Assembly (NCBI RefSeq): GCF_036543075.1
Contig: NZ_JAZHPF010000016.1
Coordinates: forward strand, 11,018 to 75,017
DNA from: Deinococcus sp. YIM 134068
GTDB taxonomy: Bacteria > Deinococcota > Deinococci > Deinococcales > Deinococcaceae
Direction: 5' to 3'
DNA length: 64,000 nucleotides
The position numbers and the translations under genes are program-made. Below are positions 42,788 to 55,858 of the stretch, in pieces. The notes under the pieces are model-generated. The model was not told the DNA's origin. It searched no databases and was given only the letters and a program-made list of their open reading frames with translations. Each line of letters begins with the position of its first letter. Position 1 is the first letter of the stretch.

Positions 42788-43411
42788 CTATTCCGCCCCG
42801 ATGCCATTCAACATGAGGCTCACGATCTGCTCGGCGAGGCGGGGGCGTGCGAGGAGGTGTTGCAGCTCGGCGAACTCCGCCAGCAGGCCCAGAAAGGCCC
42901 AGGCCACGAACTCCGCGTCGTGGGGAGGTAGCTCACCCTGGGCAACCCCGCCCTCCAGAAGCTCGCGCACCGGCCCGTACATCCGCGTCATGAAGCCCCG
43001 CCGCATGTTCTCGGCCTGTTCCGGTGGCAGGAAGCGGCCACTGTCCCGCAGGAGCCGTTCGGGTCCGCCGCTGTTCGTCAGCACCCAGCGGGCCACCGCC
43101 TCCAGCCCGGCCCGAGCGTCCCCCGCCGACGAGATGGCCGCCGCCAGCCCCTCCCCGTGACGCCTCAGACTCCGGTCGCCCACCGCCACGATCAGCGCGT
43201 CCTTGCCCTCCGGGAAGTGGTGGTAGAGCGTGCCCTTCGTGACGCCCGCCGCACGGGCCACGTCATCCATCGACATCCCCGCGTACCCCCGCCCGGCCAG
43301 CAACTCCTCGGCGCGGTCGAGGATGGTCGCCCGCGTGTCGGTGCCACCGTCGCCCGCTGCGGGCCGCCTGGGACGCCCAAGTGGATTTTTGGAACGTGTG
43401 CCCGACGCCAC
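42788..43411 (-). CDS. TetR family transcriptional regulator
   Basis: 207 residues. Helix-turn-helix ATILDRAEELLAGRGYAGMSMDDVARAAGVTKGTLYHHF, then a variable ligand domain with a TetR_C shape. GTG at 43411 follows GGAGGAGGG; a TTG 36 bases upstream is less likely. Divergent from the TspO-like gene with a 22-bp palindrome between them, so it likely represses itself and that gene. Confidence 0.92.
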   Translation of the reverse strand: MASGTRSKNPLGRPRRPAAGDGGTDTRATILDRAEELLAGRGYAGMSMDDVARAAGVTKGTLYHHFPEGKDALIVAVGDRSLRRHGEGLAAAISSAGDARAGLEAVARWVLTNSGGPERLLRDSGRFLPPEQAENMRRGFMTRMYGPVRELLEGGVAQGELPPHDAEFVAWAFLGLLAEFAELQHLLARPRLAEQIVSLMLNGIGAE

Positions 43412-43446
43412 AACCTGCCCTCCTCCCAGGAGTGTACTGTAGTTCA

Positions 43447-43468
43447 ATCAATCGAACGGTCGGTTGAT
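43447..43468. promoter_or_regulatory. TetR-type operator between the regulator and the TspO-like gene
   Basis: Arms ATCAATCGA and TCGGTTGAT (one mismatch) around ACGG, 36 bases before each gene start. It fits the usual TetR operator size. Confidence 0.6.
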
Positions 43469-43508
43469 TTGTTGGATAGGAAGTCGTATCGCCCCCGAGG
43501 AGGACTCT

Positions 43509-44486
43509 ATGACCGGAGTACGTTCTTTGCGCGCCCTCACCCTGCCCCAGGCTCTGCTGGCCGCCGGGCAGGAGGCGGGCCGGGTCCTGCGGCGGGTGGC
43601 GACGGCGGCAGTGGACGCTGCCCGCGACCTCGTGCGGCAGGTGACGGGCCGTTTGAGTGGGGCGGCGGTCGGCTCGGCCCCCGCGACTGTGCCCGCCGTG
43701 CCCGAAGATCGGCAACCTGGCGGTGCGTTGCGCCTCGCCGCCCTCGTCGTGCCCTTTCTCAGCGTGGGCCTGGGCGTCCTCAGCGGGACGCGGGGCTGGT
43801 TCGGGCCGACCATCGAACAGCTTTCCGACCGGCAGAACACGGGCATTCTGATTCAGCCCACCAACGGCGCGTTCGGCATCTGGAGCGCGATCTATCCGGG
43901 CCTGCTCGGACTGGCCGCCGCGCAGGCGTTCGGGGCGGGCCGGGACAATCCGCGCTACGCCCGCGCCCGGCTGCCCCTGATCGTCAACATGGGCTTCAAC
44001 TTCGTATGGTTCGTTGCCACCCAGCGGGAGTGGCGTCTCGCGTCCACCGCCGTGCTGATCGGACAATTCCTGACGGCGCTGTGGCTGTACCACGCGCTGG
44101 AGATTCCGCGAGTCCGGGTGCATGGCCTCGAACGCGTCCTGCGCGTCTCCGCCAGCCTGTATGCCGGGTGGCTCACCGTGGCGACCGTCCTCACCGTGGC
44201 CTCGGCGCTGGAGGTGCTGGGCTTCACGGGCCTGGGCCTGAGTGCCCCGGCGTGGGCGCTGATCATGCTGCCCGTCTGCGCGGCCATCGGCCTGCTCGGG
44301 CGCTTCGCGTGGCGGGACCCCGTGTACGGGGCGGTCTTCGTGTGGGCCTTCTCCGGGGTGGCGATCAAGGCGGGACAGCCGCAGAGCGTCGTCGTGACCG
44401 CGCGGCTGCTCGCCGGGGTGATGCTGGTCTCGCTGCTGCCCCCGGTGGCCCGCCGCCTGGCCCCTGGTCCTGACCGCGAGGGGTGA
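43509..44486 (+). CDS. TspO/MBR-related tryptophan-rich membrane protein
   Basis: 325 residues. A soluble N-terminal extension (about 1-78) is followed by up to nine hydrophobic segments with the TspO-like motif PTNGAFGIWSAIYPGLLGL and repeated Trp. Longer than classic TspO (about 160), so it belongs to the larger TspO/MBR-related group. Ligand unknown. GGAGGA before the ATG at 43509. Divergent TetR gene suggests induction by a small molecule. Confidence 0.75.
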   Translation: MTGVRSLRALTLPQALLAAGQEAGRVLRRVATAAVDAARDLVRQVTGRLSGAAVGSAPATVPAVPEDRQPGGALRLAALVVPFLSVGLGVLSGTRGWFGPTIEQLSDRQNTGILIQPTNGAFGIWSAIYPGLLGLAAAQAFGAGRDNPRYARARLPLIVNMGFNFVWFVATQREWRLASTAVLIGQFLTALWLYHALEIPRVRVHGLERVLRVSASLYAGWLTVATVLTVASALEVLGFTGLGLSAPAWALIMLPVCAAIGLLGRFAWRDPVYGAVFVWAFSGVAIKAGQPQSVVVTARLLAGVMLVSLLPPVARRLAPGPDREG

Positions 44487-44919
44487 CGTGCGGCCCACGC
44501 TCAACCCGGTCAACTCGTCCTGACGTTCATCCTGCTCTTCGGCTTCGGCGGCGTGCTCATCGACGCGAATGCGACTCACCTCTACCACCCGGCATGGCCG
44601 CCGCACGCGCCCATACCCTCCTGATACGGCCACCTCGTCATGGGGTTCGTGGCCTTTGCGGCGCTGGGCGGACTGGGGCTGTGACTCCTGTGGCGGCCCG
44701 GACAGGACGCTCCGTTTCACCTGCGTGTCGCCGCGCTCGTCCCCTTGGCCCTCATCGGCTTTCTGTACGTCGCTGCCCTCGTGCCCACCACGAGCACGCT
44801 GTACGAGCCGGACATGCCCGTGATGCGCGCCTTCGGGGTGGGGCTGCCGCCCAACCTGCTCGCCGGGACGCTCGCGCTCGCCGCCCTGCCGTTCGCCTAC
44901 CGCTTGGCCCGGCGTGCCC

Positions 44920-45594
<675 letters not shown>

Positions 45595-45601
45595 GGGGGG
45601 C

Positions 45602-45607
45602 AGGATA
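45602..45607 (-). promoter_or_regulatory. Leaderless -10 box of nanE
   Basis: TATCCT on the minus strand, 7 bases (all G/C) before the ATG at 45594. Confidence 0.6.
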
Positions 45608-45614
45608 CGCGCGT

Positions 45615-45646
45615 GTCTAACGGTCTAACGGTCGAACCGTCAAACG
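45615..45646. repeat. Octad tract, unit GTCTAACG
   Basis: GTCTAACG, GTCTAACG, GTCGAACC, GTCAAACG in strict 8-base phase between nanE and nagZ. Related GTTCGACC-type words recur at 45669 and 50651-50680. Confidence 0.8.
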
Positions 45647-45702
45647 GCAGGCGGACCTTCGGTGAGACGGTTCGACCTTCGACGGTTGGACCCTCCAGCC
45701 TT

Positions 45703-45708
45703 TACGCT
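45703..45708 (+). promoter_or_regulatory. Leaderless -10 box of nagZ
   Basis: TACGCT, 7-base spacer, GTG at 45716. Confidence 0.55.
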
Positions 45709-45715
45709 GGACCCC

Positions 45716-47176
45716 GTGACTTCTCTCCCCCCCGGCGCGCTGGCGATGGTGGACATTCCCGGCCCGACCCTCGACAAGGACACGGTGGCCCACCTGCGGC
45801 GGCACGGCGTCCGCAGCGTGTGTCTGTTCGGCAAGAATGTACGGGACGCCGCGCAACTGCGCCAGCTCTGCGCCGACCTGCGCGACCTGCTCGGCGAGGA
45901 TGCCCTGATCGCCCTCGACCACGAGGGGGGCGCGATTCTGAGGCCGACCTTCTGGCCCTTCGCCCCTTCCGCGATGAGCCTCGGCGCGGCGGACGACGTG
46001 AGGCTCACCGAGGACGTGAACGCGGCCCTGGCCCGGCAACTGCGCTCGGTGGGCGTGAACTGGAACTTCGCGCCCGTGCTCGACGTGAACGTGAACCCGG
46101 CCAACCCCGTCATCGGGGAGCGGGCCTACGGCGCGGACCCCCTGCTCGTCGCCCGGCACGGCGCGGCGGCCCTGCGCGGGCACGCGCGGGAGCGGGTCGC
46201 GGGCTGCGTCAAGCATTTCCCCGGCCACGGCGATACGCACCTCGACAGCCACAAGGCCCTGCCACGGGTCTCGAAGTCCCGCGAGGAACTCGACGCGGTG
46301 GAGTTCGTCCCCTTCCGCGCCTGCCTCGCCGCCGCGCCCGCCGTGATGACCGCCCACATCGTCTACGACGCGCTCGACCCCGAGCACCCGGCCACCCTGT
46401 CGCGCGCCGTCCTCACCGACCTCCTGCGCCGGGAGTGGGGCTATGCGGGCGTCACCGTCACCGACAGCATGGGGATGCAGGCCATCGACGCGAACTACGG
46501 GCGCGGGGAGGCGGCGGTCCTCGCCCTGGGTGCCGGGGCCGACCTCGTGATGGCGCTGGGCCGCCGCGAGGCGCAGGAGACGACGCTCGCCGCCATGCGG
46601 GAGGCGCTGGCGGGCAGCCTCGACCGCCGCGAGGTGGAGGCCAGCCTGGAGAGGTTGCACACCCTCGCCGCCGCCCACCCCGCCGACGCGGAGACGACGC
46701 TCGACCCGCAGGCCGACGCGCCCCTCCTCGCCGACGCCTGGGCGCGCGGTCTCACTCCGTACCGTGCCCCGGTCGCCCCACCGCCCGGCAGCCGTGTTCG
46801 CCTCGTCGCCCAGCGGAAGGTGACGCGAGAGAACGTCAGCGAGGCGAGCGTGGACGCCGAAGCCCTCGCCCGCGACCTCGGGGCCGTCTACAGCGTGGAC
46901 CTCCTCGCCTACGACGACCCGGCGGACCTCGATTGGGAGGCCGTGCGCGCCCCCGGCCTTCCGGTGATCCTCGCCACGACGACCCGCCACCGCCAGCCCG
47001 CGCTGAGGGGGGTGCGGCCCGACCTCCACCTCGCCCTCTACAACCCCTACGCCGTGCTCGACGTGGATGCCCCCGCCGCCCTCACCTACGGCTTCCGCCC
47101 GGAGGCCCGCGCGGCGCTTCAAGCGTGGCTGGGGGAGGAGGGGGGGTTGCCGGGGACACTGCCGTTTAGGGATTAG
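45716..47176 (+). CDS. nagZ: GH3 beta-N-acetylhexosaminidase NagZ
   Basis: 486 residues, cytoplasmic. NagZ loop [14 protein letters not shown] with the Asp-His acid/base dyad, nucleophile Asp in [24 protein letters not shown] active site strand (here [14 protein letters not shown]). Removes GlcNAc from muropeptides in wall recycling. About 130 residues longer than short NagZ, with a C-terminal GH3-C-like domain. GTG start at 45716 set by the -10 box. Its stop codon lies in a heptad tract. Confidence 0.93.
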   Translation: MTSLPPGALAMVDIPGPTLDKDTVAHLRRHGVRSVCLFGKNVRDAAQLRQLCADLRDLLGEDALIALDHEGGAILRPTFWPFAPSAMSLGAADDVRLTEDVNAALARQLRSVGVNWNFAPVLDVNVNPANPVIGERAYGADPLLVARHGAAALRGHARERVAGCVKHFPGHGDTHLDSHKALPRVSKSREELDAVEFVPFRACLAAAPAVMTAHIVYDALDPEHPATLSRAVLTDLLRREWGYAGVTVTDSMGMQAIDANYGRGEAAVLALGAGADLVMALGRREAQETTLAAMREALAGSLDRREVEASLERLHTLAAAHPADAETTLDPQADAPLLADAWARGLTPYRAPVAPPPGSRVRLVAQRKVTRENVSEASVDAEALARDLGAVYSVDLLAYDDPADLDWEAVRAPGLPVILATTTRHRQPALRGVRPDLHLALYNPYAVLDVDAPAALTYGFRPEARAALQAWLGEEGGLPGTLPFRD

Positions 47177-47240
47177 GAGTGAGGCGTTAGGGGTTAGTCC
47201 TCATTCCTCATCCTTTATCCCTAACACCTAACTCCTCTCC
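47166..47240. repeat. Heptad tract covering the stop codons of nagZ and the DegV gene
   Basis: Ten units in perfect 7-base phase: TTAGGGA, TTAGGAG, TGAGGCG, TTAGGGG, TTAGTCC, TCATTCC, TCATCCT, TTATCCC, TAACACC, TAACTCC. The left half is roughly complementary to the right half, so it also folds. It contains the nagZ TAG (47174) and the DegV stop (47228). Confidence 0.85.
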
Positions 47241-48097
47241 CACGCCCACTTCCCCGGTGCCGCCGCCACCCCCAACGCCCTCGGCCCGGTGTGGACGTTG
47301 AGGACCGGGTTCACGCCCGCGAAGCCCGACCAGACGATGGGGTGACGCTCCTTGATCGCCTCCAGCAGCGCGTCGGCATCCTCCCGCACGCTGCCGTAGA
47401 GCAGGCCGAGGCGCAGGGGTGTGCCCTCGCCGTAGCGGGCCGTGACCTGCGCGGCGAGGGCCAGGGTGGCCCCTTTGTAGGAGCGGGCGCGGCCCACGTT
47501 CGTGTAGGCGGCGGTCTGACGGTCCACCGTGATGACGGGCTTGAGGTTGAGCAGCCCGCCCAGCGTGGCCTGCACCCGCCCGATGCGCCCGCCTCGGCGC
47601 AGGTACTCCAGCGTCTCGATGGTGAAGTACAGCTCCGTCTCCTCGTGCGTGCGCCGCACCCAGTCCAGCGCCGTGTCCAGCGTCTCGCCCCTCTGGGCCG
47701 CACTTGCCGCCGCGTGAACCTGAAACGCCTGCGCCGCGCTGATCGTGCGCGTGTCGTGGATGGTGACGGGAAGGTCCGGTGCCACCGTTCGCGCCTGCTC
47801 CGCCGCGTTCCGGCTCCCCGACAGTGCCGCGCTGATCGTGAGGGCGAGGACGGGGAGGCCTGCGCCTCCGCCCGCCGCCGCGTACGCCGTCGCCCAGTCC
47901 TGCGGGGTGGGCTGGCTGCTCGTGGGGTGGACGGGATTGCCCTGAAGCTCGCGGTACAGCTCCTCGCGCGTGATCTCGTCCATCCGGTACGTCTTCGAGC
48001 CGAAGTTCAGGCTGAAGGGCGCGACGGGCACGGCGTTGAGCAGGCCCGCGAAGGCGTCCAGCCCGCCGTCGGTCGCCACGGCAAATAGGGGTGTCAT
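47228..48097 (-). CDS. DegV family protein
   Basis: 289 residues. DegV fold, fatty-acid-binding: FAVATDGG at the start, [52 protein letters not shown] and LNLKPVI. Family members (FakB type) present fatty acids to a kinase; no fakA is near. ATG at 48097 overlaps the upstream dehydrogenase stop (ATGA), so they are coupled. Confidence 0.92.
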   Translation of the reverse strand: MTPLFAVATDGGLDAFAGLLNAVPVAPFSLNFGSKTYRMDEITREELYRELQGNPVHPTSSQPTPQDWATAYAAAGGGAGLPVLALTISAALSGSRNAAEQARTVAPDLPVTIHDTRTISAAQAFQVHAAASAAQRGETLDTALDWVRRTHEETELYFTIETLEYLRRGGRIGRVQATLGGLLNLKPVITVDRQTAAYTNVGRARSYKGATLALAAQVTARYGEGTPLRLGLLYGSVREDADALLEAIKERHPIVWSGFAGVNPVLNVHTGPRALGVAAAPGKWAWERS

Positions 48098-48981
48098 CGA
48101 ATCACCGTTCCATTCATCTGTTCCACGAGTTGCAGGGCGGCGGTGTGGTCCGCGTCCGGCCCGATGAGGGTGGCGGCGGCGCGGATGAGGGCCTCGGTCT
48201 GCATCAGCATGGGCGCGCTGCCCCGCACGTCCCGCACCACGTCGGCGGCGATGCCCGCATCTTTGGCGAGGAGGCCCAGCCCGAAGGTCGCCGGGAACTC
48301 GCGCGTCAGCACCCGCCGGGGGATCAGGTTCTCGGTGGCGTTGCTGCGCCCGCTGCTCGCGTTGATGACCTCCAGCGCCGCGCCGAGGTCCACCCCCAGC
48401 CGGGCGAGCGCGGCCAGCCCCTCGCCCGCCGTCCACAGGTTCGCCGCCAGCAGCACGTTGTTGATCGCCTTCACCGCGAAGCCCGCGCCCACGTCGCCGA
48501 CCCGCACCACCCTCCCCGCGAAGGCGAGATCGCCGCGCACCTGCTCCAGCGCCCCCACCTCACCTCCGACCATCACCGTCAACGTTCCTGCCCCCGCCCC
48601 CACCGTGCCGCCGCTCACGGGCGCGTCGAGAAAGGCCACGCCCCGCTCCGCCAGCCTCTCCGCCTGTCTCCGCGCCGCCTCCGGGTGCCCGCTCGTGCAG
48701 TCCACCCAGACGGTGCCCGCCCTCAATCCGTCCCACGCGGCCTCCAACACCTCGTCCACCTCCGCGCTCGTGGGGAGGCAGGTGAAGATCACGTCGGCCC
48801 GAGCAGCTTCGGTGAGGTCCACCGCCTCACCCCCGAAGCGCGCGGCGTGTGCGTCCGCCCTCGCCCGCGTGCGGTTCCATACCACGGCCCGCCCACCCTG
48901 ATTTTGCATCCGCTGAACGACGTGCGCGGCCATCGGCCCACCCATCGCGCCCAGGCCGAGAAATGCGGCTGTTCTGGTCAT
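48094..48981 (-). CDS. 3-hydroxyisobutyrate dehydrogenase-like enzyme
   Basis: 295 residues. Rossmann motif [29 protein letters not shown], substrate loop [16 protein letters not shown], catalytic Lys in GFAVKAINN, and the C-terminal [12 protein letters not shown](P)-dependent beta-hydroxyacid dehydrogenase; may work in valine breakdown, but related enzymes reduce other acids. Leaderless with TAGCCT 8 bases before the ATG. Confidence 0.92.
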   Translation of the reverse strand: MTRTAAFLGLGAMGGPMAAHVVQRMQNQGGRAVVWNRTRARADAHAARFGGEAVDLTEAARADVIFTCLPTSAEVDEVLEAAWDGLRAGTVWVDCTSGHPEAARRQAERLAERGVAFLDAPVSGGTVGAGAGTLTVMVGGEVGALEQVRGDLAFAGRVVRVGDVGAGFAVKAINNVLLAANLWTAGEGLAALARLGVDLGAALEVINASSGRSNATENLIPRRVLTREFPATFGLGLLAKDAGIAADVVRDVRGSAPMLMQTEALIRAAATLIGPDADHTAALQLVEQMNGTVIR

Positions 48982-48989
48982 CGCGTCCC

Positions 48990-48995
48990 AGGCTA
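48990..48995 (-). promoter_or_regulatory. Leaderless -10 box of the dehydrogenase-DegV operon
   Basis: TAGCCT on the minus strand, 8 bases before the ATG at 48981. Confidence 0.5.
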
Positions 48996-49040
48996 AGGCC
49001 AGGAGGTTCTTCCGCGCCGAAAACTGAACCGAGTCCAGAG

Positions 49041-49112
49041 AGTGTGTTGGGCAAGCGCCGCTTGCCACCCCCCACCCGACCTCCCCCGCAAGGGGGAGGA
49101 GAAAACGATTGG
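49041..49112. repeat. MITE-like element, short copy E
   Basis: GGCAAGC-GCC-GCTTGCC hairpin followed by CTCCCCCGCAAGGGGGAG. Shortest copy in the window, no terminal repeats. Confidence 0.7.
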
Positions 49113-49194
49113 CCGCTCGGCCCGTCAGAAACATCAGAGCAACTTCACAACCACGCCGTTAGACCGCTGGGCGGTCAGCCTCCCCCGACCCCCG

Positions 49195-49200
49195 TATCCT
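49195..49200 (+). promoter_or_regulatory. Leaderless -10 box of the AEC transporter gene
   Basis: TATCCT, 7-base spacer, GTG at 49208. Confidence 0.55.
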
Positions 49201-49207
49201 GCCCCCC

Positions 49208-50113
<906 letters not shown>

Positions 50114-50163
50114 GGGGAAAGGTTCCCACCGCCCACGCTCGTTGGGTGCCCCGACCCGTTCCC

Positions 50164-50550
50164 TCACTCCCCCGGCGTCACCCCCGACACGTACACCCAG
50201 CGTCCATCCAGCCGTACGAAGATACTCCGTTCCCGCAGACGGTGGGTGCGCCCGCCCACCCGCAGGGTCGCCGTGAACGTCACCTCGTCCCCCTTGGCCC
50301 GGTGGACGGTCAGGCCCGTGTAGCGCGCGTCGTCGTCCCCCAGATCGAGGTCCGGCGGGCAGGTCTCCGGGTGCCACGTCCGCCGCACGTACCCGGTGTC
50401 GCGCAGGGCATAGGCCGCGTACCGCGAGCGCATCAGCTCTTCGGGCGTCGCCGCCTCCCGCTCCCCAGCGTGCAGGGGGCCGCAGCACACGCCGTAACTC
50501 CGCCCCGACCCGCACGGACAGGGCTTGAACGCGGGAAAGGGGAGAGGCAT
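50164..50550 (-). CDS. YchJ family protein (UPF0225) with SEC-C zinc motif
   Basis: 128 residues. Begins MPLPFPAFKPCPCGSGRSYGVCCGPL (SEC-C type, four Cys), then ATPEELMRSRYAAYALRD and FTATLRVGGRTHRLRERSIFVRLDGRWVYV, the full YchJ pattern. Function unknown. The ATG at 50550 has TATCCT 7 bases upstream; the longer frame start is not conserved. Confidence 0.92.
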   Translation of the reverse strand: MPLPFPAFKPCPCGSGRSYGVCCGPLHAGEREAATPEELMRSRYAAYALRDTGYVRRTWHPETCPPDLDLGDDDARYTGLTVHRAKGDEVTFTATLRVGGRTHRLRERSIFVRLDGRWVYVSGVTPGE

Positions 50551-50557
50551 GGGGAGG

Positions 50558-50563
50558 AGGATA
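50558..50563 (-). promoter_or_regulatory. Leaderless -10 box of the YchJ-family gene
   Basis: TATCCT on the minus strand, 7 bases before the ATG at 50550. Confidence 0.55.
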
Positions 50564-50702
50564 GCGGGGCCTGCCACCCTCCACCCGGCCTCGGCAAACA
50601 GCCCAGTCGAGTCGCGCCGAGAACGTTGGAGCGGCTGCACAACCAAGCCGTTCGACCTTTAGATCGTCAGACGGTTCGACCCCCGTTCATACTGAGGCCC
50701 CG

Positions 50703-51503
50703 ATGACCGCCCCCGACGCCATCACCTCCCTGCAAAACCCCCACGTCAAGCGGCTCGTCCGCCTGAAGACCCGCCGCGACCGCGACCGCGAGGGCGTCAT
50801 CCTGATCGAGGGTGCCCGCGAACTCTCCCGCGCGGTGACGGCGGGCATCCTGCCGGGGACCCTCTACACCTGCCCGGCCCTCCACAGCCCCGAGGCGCGT
50901 GAGGTGGCCCCCACCCTGCCCGGCCCCCGTCTCCACCTCTCCCGCGAGGCGTTCGAGAAGGTCAGCGGGCGCGAGAATCCCGACGGTCTCCTCGCGGTCG
51001 CGCCCGCCCCCAGCCCCACCCTGCCCGAGCCGACCGGGGACGCCGTGCTCGTCGTGCTCCACGGGCTGGAGAAGCCCGGCAACGTCGGCGCGATCCTGCG
51101 GACGGCGGACGCGGCGGGCGCGGCGGGCGTGATCGTCCTCGGGCGCGGGGCCGACCCCTACGGCCCGAACGTCATCCGCGCGTCCCAGGGCAGCGTCTTC
51201 AGCCTGCCCGTCGTCCCGCTGGGAGAGGAGGAGGCGCTGGCGTGGCTCGCGGGGCGCGGCTTTACCCGCGTCGCCTGCACGCCCGACGCCCCCCAGGTCT
51301 ACTGGGACGCGCCCCTCACGGGCCGGGTCGCCCTCATCCTCGGCGCGGAACACGAGGGTCTGCCCGCCGCGTGGCGCGTGTCCGACCTCCCCGTGCGCGT
51401 GCCCATGCACGGCACCGCCGACAGCCTGAACGTGGCGACCGCCGCCGCCCTCGTCCTGTACGAATGTTTGAGGCAGAGGCGGGTGATGGGGCAAGAGAGT
51501 TAG
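50703..51503 (+). CDS. TrmH/SpoU family RNA methyltransferase
   Basis: 266 residues. N-terminal substrate-binding part ([31 protein letters not shown]), then the knotted SPOUT domain: [20 protein letters not shown] (motif 1), LGAEHEGLP (motif 2), [22 protein letters not shown] (motif 3). Methylates ribose of an rRNA or tRNA nucleotide with SAM. ATG at 50703; a CATACT box lies 9 bases upstream. Confidence 0.94.
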   Translation: MTAPDAITSLQNPHVKRLVRLKTRRDRDREGVILIEGARELSRAVTAGILPGTLYTCPALHSPEAREVAPTLPGPRLHLSREAFEKVSGRENPDGLLAVAPAPSPTLPEPTGDAVLVVLHGLEKPGNVGAILRTADAAGAAGVIVLGRGADPYGPNVIRASQGSVFSLPVVPLGEEEALAWLAGRGFTRVACTPDAPQVYWDAPLTGRVALILGAEHEGLPAAWRVSDLPVRVPMHGTADSLNVATAAALVLYECLRQRRVMGQES

Positions 51504-51558
51504 AGAGTCAGGCCGCCTGAGAACAAGATGTTTTCCTCCCTCTCTCCTCGTGACTTTT

Positions 51559-51710
51559 GGTGTGAAATAGAAATTAGGCGTGCCGGATGCGTTTTTTCTC
51601 CCTCTCCCCTTGCGGGAGAGGGCCGGGGAGAGGGGTGACGAGCAACGCTCGTCCTCTTGCGAGAGGGCGTGAACGTCTCAACTCCTCAGTTCGCAATTCA
51701 CATCAGACGT
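51559..51710. repeat. MITE-like element, copy F with degenerate terminal repeats
   Basis: Left end GGTGTGAAATAGAAATTAG and right end AATTCACATCAGACGT are imperfect inverted repeats. Inside: CCCTCTCCCC-TTGC-GGGAGAGGG and GACGAGC-AAC-GCTCGTC. It fills most of the 318-base spacer before pepF; the rest holds no gene. Confidence 0.8.
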
Positions 51711-51808
51711 TCGTGGGAGAGAACCGGGGTAACTTGCAAAGCGGCGAAGCAGAGGGGGCGACGTGGCGACGTGGCGACCCCGCCGCCCAATCTCCCCCAG
51801 ACCGGTGC

Positions 51809-51814
51809 TAGCCT
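51809..51814 (+). promoter_or_regulatory. Leaderless -10 box of pepF
   Basis: TAGCCT, 7-base spacer, GTG at 51822. Confidence 0.6.
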
Positions 51815-51821
51815 TCCGGTC

Positions 51822-53642
51822 GTGACCACCCCAACCCTCCCCAGCCGCGCCGACGTGCCGCGCGAGCAGACCTGGGACATCGAGGCCCTGTTCGCCACCC
51901 CCGACACCTGGGAGGCCGAGGCACAGGCCCTGCCCGCCGCCATCGACGCCCTCGCCTCCCACGCCGGGCGGCTCGGCAGCGGCCCCGAGGCGCTGACCGC
52001 CTACCTCCGCGAGGCCGACGACGTGGAACTGCGCCTCACCCGGCTGCTCTCCTACGCCTCGATGGGCGCCTCGGTGGACGGACGCGACGCGGAGGCCGCC
52101 GCCCGCCGCGACCGGGCCAACGGCGTCGCCGCCCGCTTCGCCAGCGTGACCGCCTTCGCCCGCCCCGAACTCCTCGCGCTGGACGAGGCGACGGTGCGGG
52201 AGTGGCTCACCCGCCCCGACCTGGGGGACCACCGCCTCCGGTTAGAGCGGCTGTGGCGCACCCGCGAGCACGTCCGCTCCGCCGAGGTCGAAGAACTTCT
52301 CGGCGCTGTCCAGGCCCCCTTCGCTTCCACGCGCGGCATCCACCCCGCCCTCGCCAACATGGACCTGCGCTTCGGCACCGTGCAATCTGAGAAGGGGGGG
52401 GGCGAGACGGTGACGCAGGGCAACGTGGACCGCCTCACCTCCGCCCCTGACCGCGAGGTGCGCCGTCAGGCCTGGGAGAACTACGCCGACGCCCACCTCG
52501 CCGTCCGCCACAGTCAGGCGGCGATGTACGCCACGAACGTCCGCCAGAACGTCTTCCTGGCCCGCGCCCGCCGCTACCCCGACGCCATCACGGCGACCCT
52601 CGCCCCCGACCGCATCCCGGTGGAGGTCGTCACCACCCTCCTCGACACCTACCGCGCCCACACGCCGACGTGGCACCGCTCCTGGAATGTCCGCAAACGC
52701 TGGCTTGATCTCCCCGAACTCCGCGAGTACGACGTGAAGGCGGCCCTCGTTCCCCCGCGCGAGGTGAGCTACGCGCAGGCGGTGGAGTGGATTGAGCAGG
52801 GCATGGCCCCCCTCGGCGCAGATTATGTGCGCGACATGGTGGCGGGCCTGACCGAGGGGCGCTGGGTGGACTACGCCGCCAACGACGGCAAACGGCAGGG
52901 CGCGTACTCCGCCGGGGCCGGGCGCGTCAAGCCCTACATCTTCATGACGTGGAACGGCACGCTGAGCAGCTACTCCACCCTCGCCCACGAGATCGGCCAC
53001 TCCATGCACTCGCTGCTCTCCCAGCGCGAGCATCCCTACCCCGTGCCCCGTTACACCCTCTTCCACGCCGAGGTCGCGTCGAACTTCAATCAGGCGATGG
53101 TCCGCCAGCACCTGATGGAAGAGGCCCGCGCGTCCGGCGACACCGAGTTCGAGGTGGCCCTGATCGAGGAGGCGCTCGGCAACTTTCACCGCTACTTCTT
53201 CATCATGCCGACGCTGGCCGGCTTCGAGCTGGAGTGCTACCGCCGCATCGAGGCGGGCGGGACCCTGAGCGCCCCCGACCTCATCACCCTGACCGCTGAC
53301 CTGCTCTCGCAGGGTTACGGCGACGGCGTGACGATGGACCGCGACCGGTCCGGCATCCTCTGGGCGCAGTTCTCCACCCACCTCTACGCCAACTTCTACG
53401 CCTACCAGTACGCGACCGGCATCAGCGCGGCCCACCAGCTCCTCGTGCAATTCGGGGAAGACCCTGACGCCGCCCGCGAGCGTTACCTCGCCTTCCTCCG
53501 CTCCGGCGGCAGCCTCGACCCCATCGACGCTCTGCGCGAGGCGGGCGTAGACATGCTCTCGCCCGAACCCGTGGAGGCGACCTTCCGCACGCTGGCGGGG
53601 TACGTGGACCGGCTGGAGGAGCTGCTCGCCCGCCGTTCGTAA
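51822..53642 (+). CDS. pepF: Oligoendopeptidase F, M3 family
   Basis: 606 residues, cytoplasmic. N-terminal helical part ([20 protein letters not shown]) and M3 catalytic domain with zinc motif [11 protein letters not shown] and the third ligand Glu in [10 protein letters not shown]. Cleaves short peptides to feed amino acid use. GTG at 51822 is the start: an open frame reaching back through the repeat element to 51657 is not conserved, and the -10 box sits at the right distance. Confidence 0.95.
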   Translation: MTTPTLPSRADVPREQTWDIEALFATPDTWEAEAQALPAAIDALASHAGRLGSGPEALTAYLREADDVELRLTRLLSYASMGASVDGRDAEAAARRDRANGVAARFASVTAFARPELLALDEATVREWLTRPDLGDHRLRLERLWRTREHVRSAEVEELLGAVQAPFASTRGIHPALANMDLRFGTVQSEKGGGETVTQGNVDRLTSAPDREVRRQAWENYADAHLAVRHSQAAMYATNVRQNVFLARARRYPDAITATLAPDRIPVEVVTTLLDTYRAHTPTWHRSWNVRKRWLDLPELREYDVKAALVPPREVSYAQAVEWIEQGMAPLGADYVRDMVAGLTEGRWVDYAANDGKRQGAYSAGAGRVKPYIFMTWNGTLSSYSTLAHEIGHSMHSLLSQREHPYPVPRYTLFHAEVASNFNQAMVRQHLMEEARASGDTEFEVALIEEALGNFHRYFFIMPTLAGFELECYRRIEAGGTLSAPDLITLTADLLSQGYGDGVTMDRDRSGILWAQFSTHLYANFYAYQYATGISAAHQLLVQFGEDPDAARERYLAFLRSGGSLDPIDALREAGVDMLSPEPVEATFRTLAGYVDRLEELLARRS

Positions 53643-54125
53643 GCTCCCGCGTCCAGCGATGCGACGAAAGAGGACGCGGTCAGATGCGGAGAACTTTGAG
53701 GCACGACGACTTTTCTCGGCGAAGGCTGAATGCCATCTGCACTCCGCCTTCGCCTGAGCTACCGGTTGCGATCCGTCCTTGAGGAAGGGGAGAACTGCAT
53801 CTCCGACCCGCTGAGCGCGTCATTGAAGGACGCCCCCTGGCCGCGTAGAACCTCGAAGCCGAGTTCTGCGACGACGGGGGGAAGTGTGCTGTCTTCCCCC
53901 TCCCCGGCGTACAACTCATTCAGGTACGCAGTGACAGCAGTCTCGGGCTGTTCTGAACCCTTTTTGACACAGGTTGATCTTACTGTGCTCCCCTCCGGGG
54001 ATTAGCCGCCTCATATGCTTGTCCGACAAACCACTACCCCTCGTTAAAAGAAAATAATCACAAATAGAAGCGGAAGAAAGAGGGCGAGTTTCCCCCGCCC
54101 CCTCCTCATCCCTGATTCCTGCTTT
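53643..54125. other. Gene-free stretch with a possible coding remnant
   Basis: No complete gene. On the minus strand, about 54003 down to 53773, one open frame without a start codon reads ETAVTAYLNELYAGEG, LPPVVAELGFEVLRGQ and [11 protein letters not shown], which looks like a fragment of a real protein. An inverted repeat (CGCGTCC/GGACGCG, 53652-53682) follows pepF. Bases 54010-54070 are unusually AT-rich for this genome. Confidence 0.4.
54078..54104 (-). terminator. Possible terminator after the YbjN-type gene
   Basis: Minus strand arms around GAGGG-GCG and CGC-CCTC with a loop of As and Gs, followed by TTTCTTCC. Weak stem symmetry. Confidence 0.4.
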
Positions 54126-54593
<468 letters not shown>

Positions 54594-54783
54594 CAATCCT
54601 CCTCTGGGGGGTGAAACTCGGGGCAGATTCTAACACCCCGCTTCGGGCTGGGGGCCGGGCGGAGAACAGTTGGTGAGCGGGATGCCAGTTGCCAGTGTCC
54701 CGTCGCCGGGGAAACCGGATGTTCCGGAGCTTCGGGCGTGGGCCTGCCGTCCTGCCCGTCGCCCGGAGTTTCCGGCCAGCGCC

Positions 54784-55830
<1,047 letters not shown>

Positions 55831-55838
55831 CGGCGGGC

Positions 55839-55844
55839 ACGCTA
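55839..55844 (-). promoter_or_regulatory. Leaderless -10 box of the Xaa-Pro aminopeptidase gene
   Basis: TAGCGT on the minus strand, 8 bases before the ATG at 55830. Confidence 0.5.
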
Positions 55845-55858
55845 ACACAGAGTGGCGT

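Noticed and set aside
51657..51821. Longer PepF starting within the repeat element
   Set aside because: The added residues come from MITE copy F, and a leaderless box fits the GTG at 51822.
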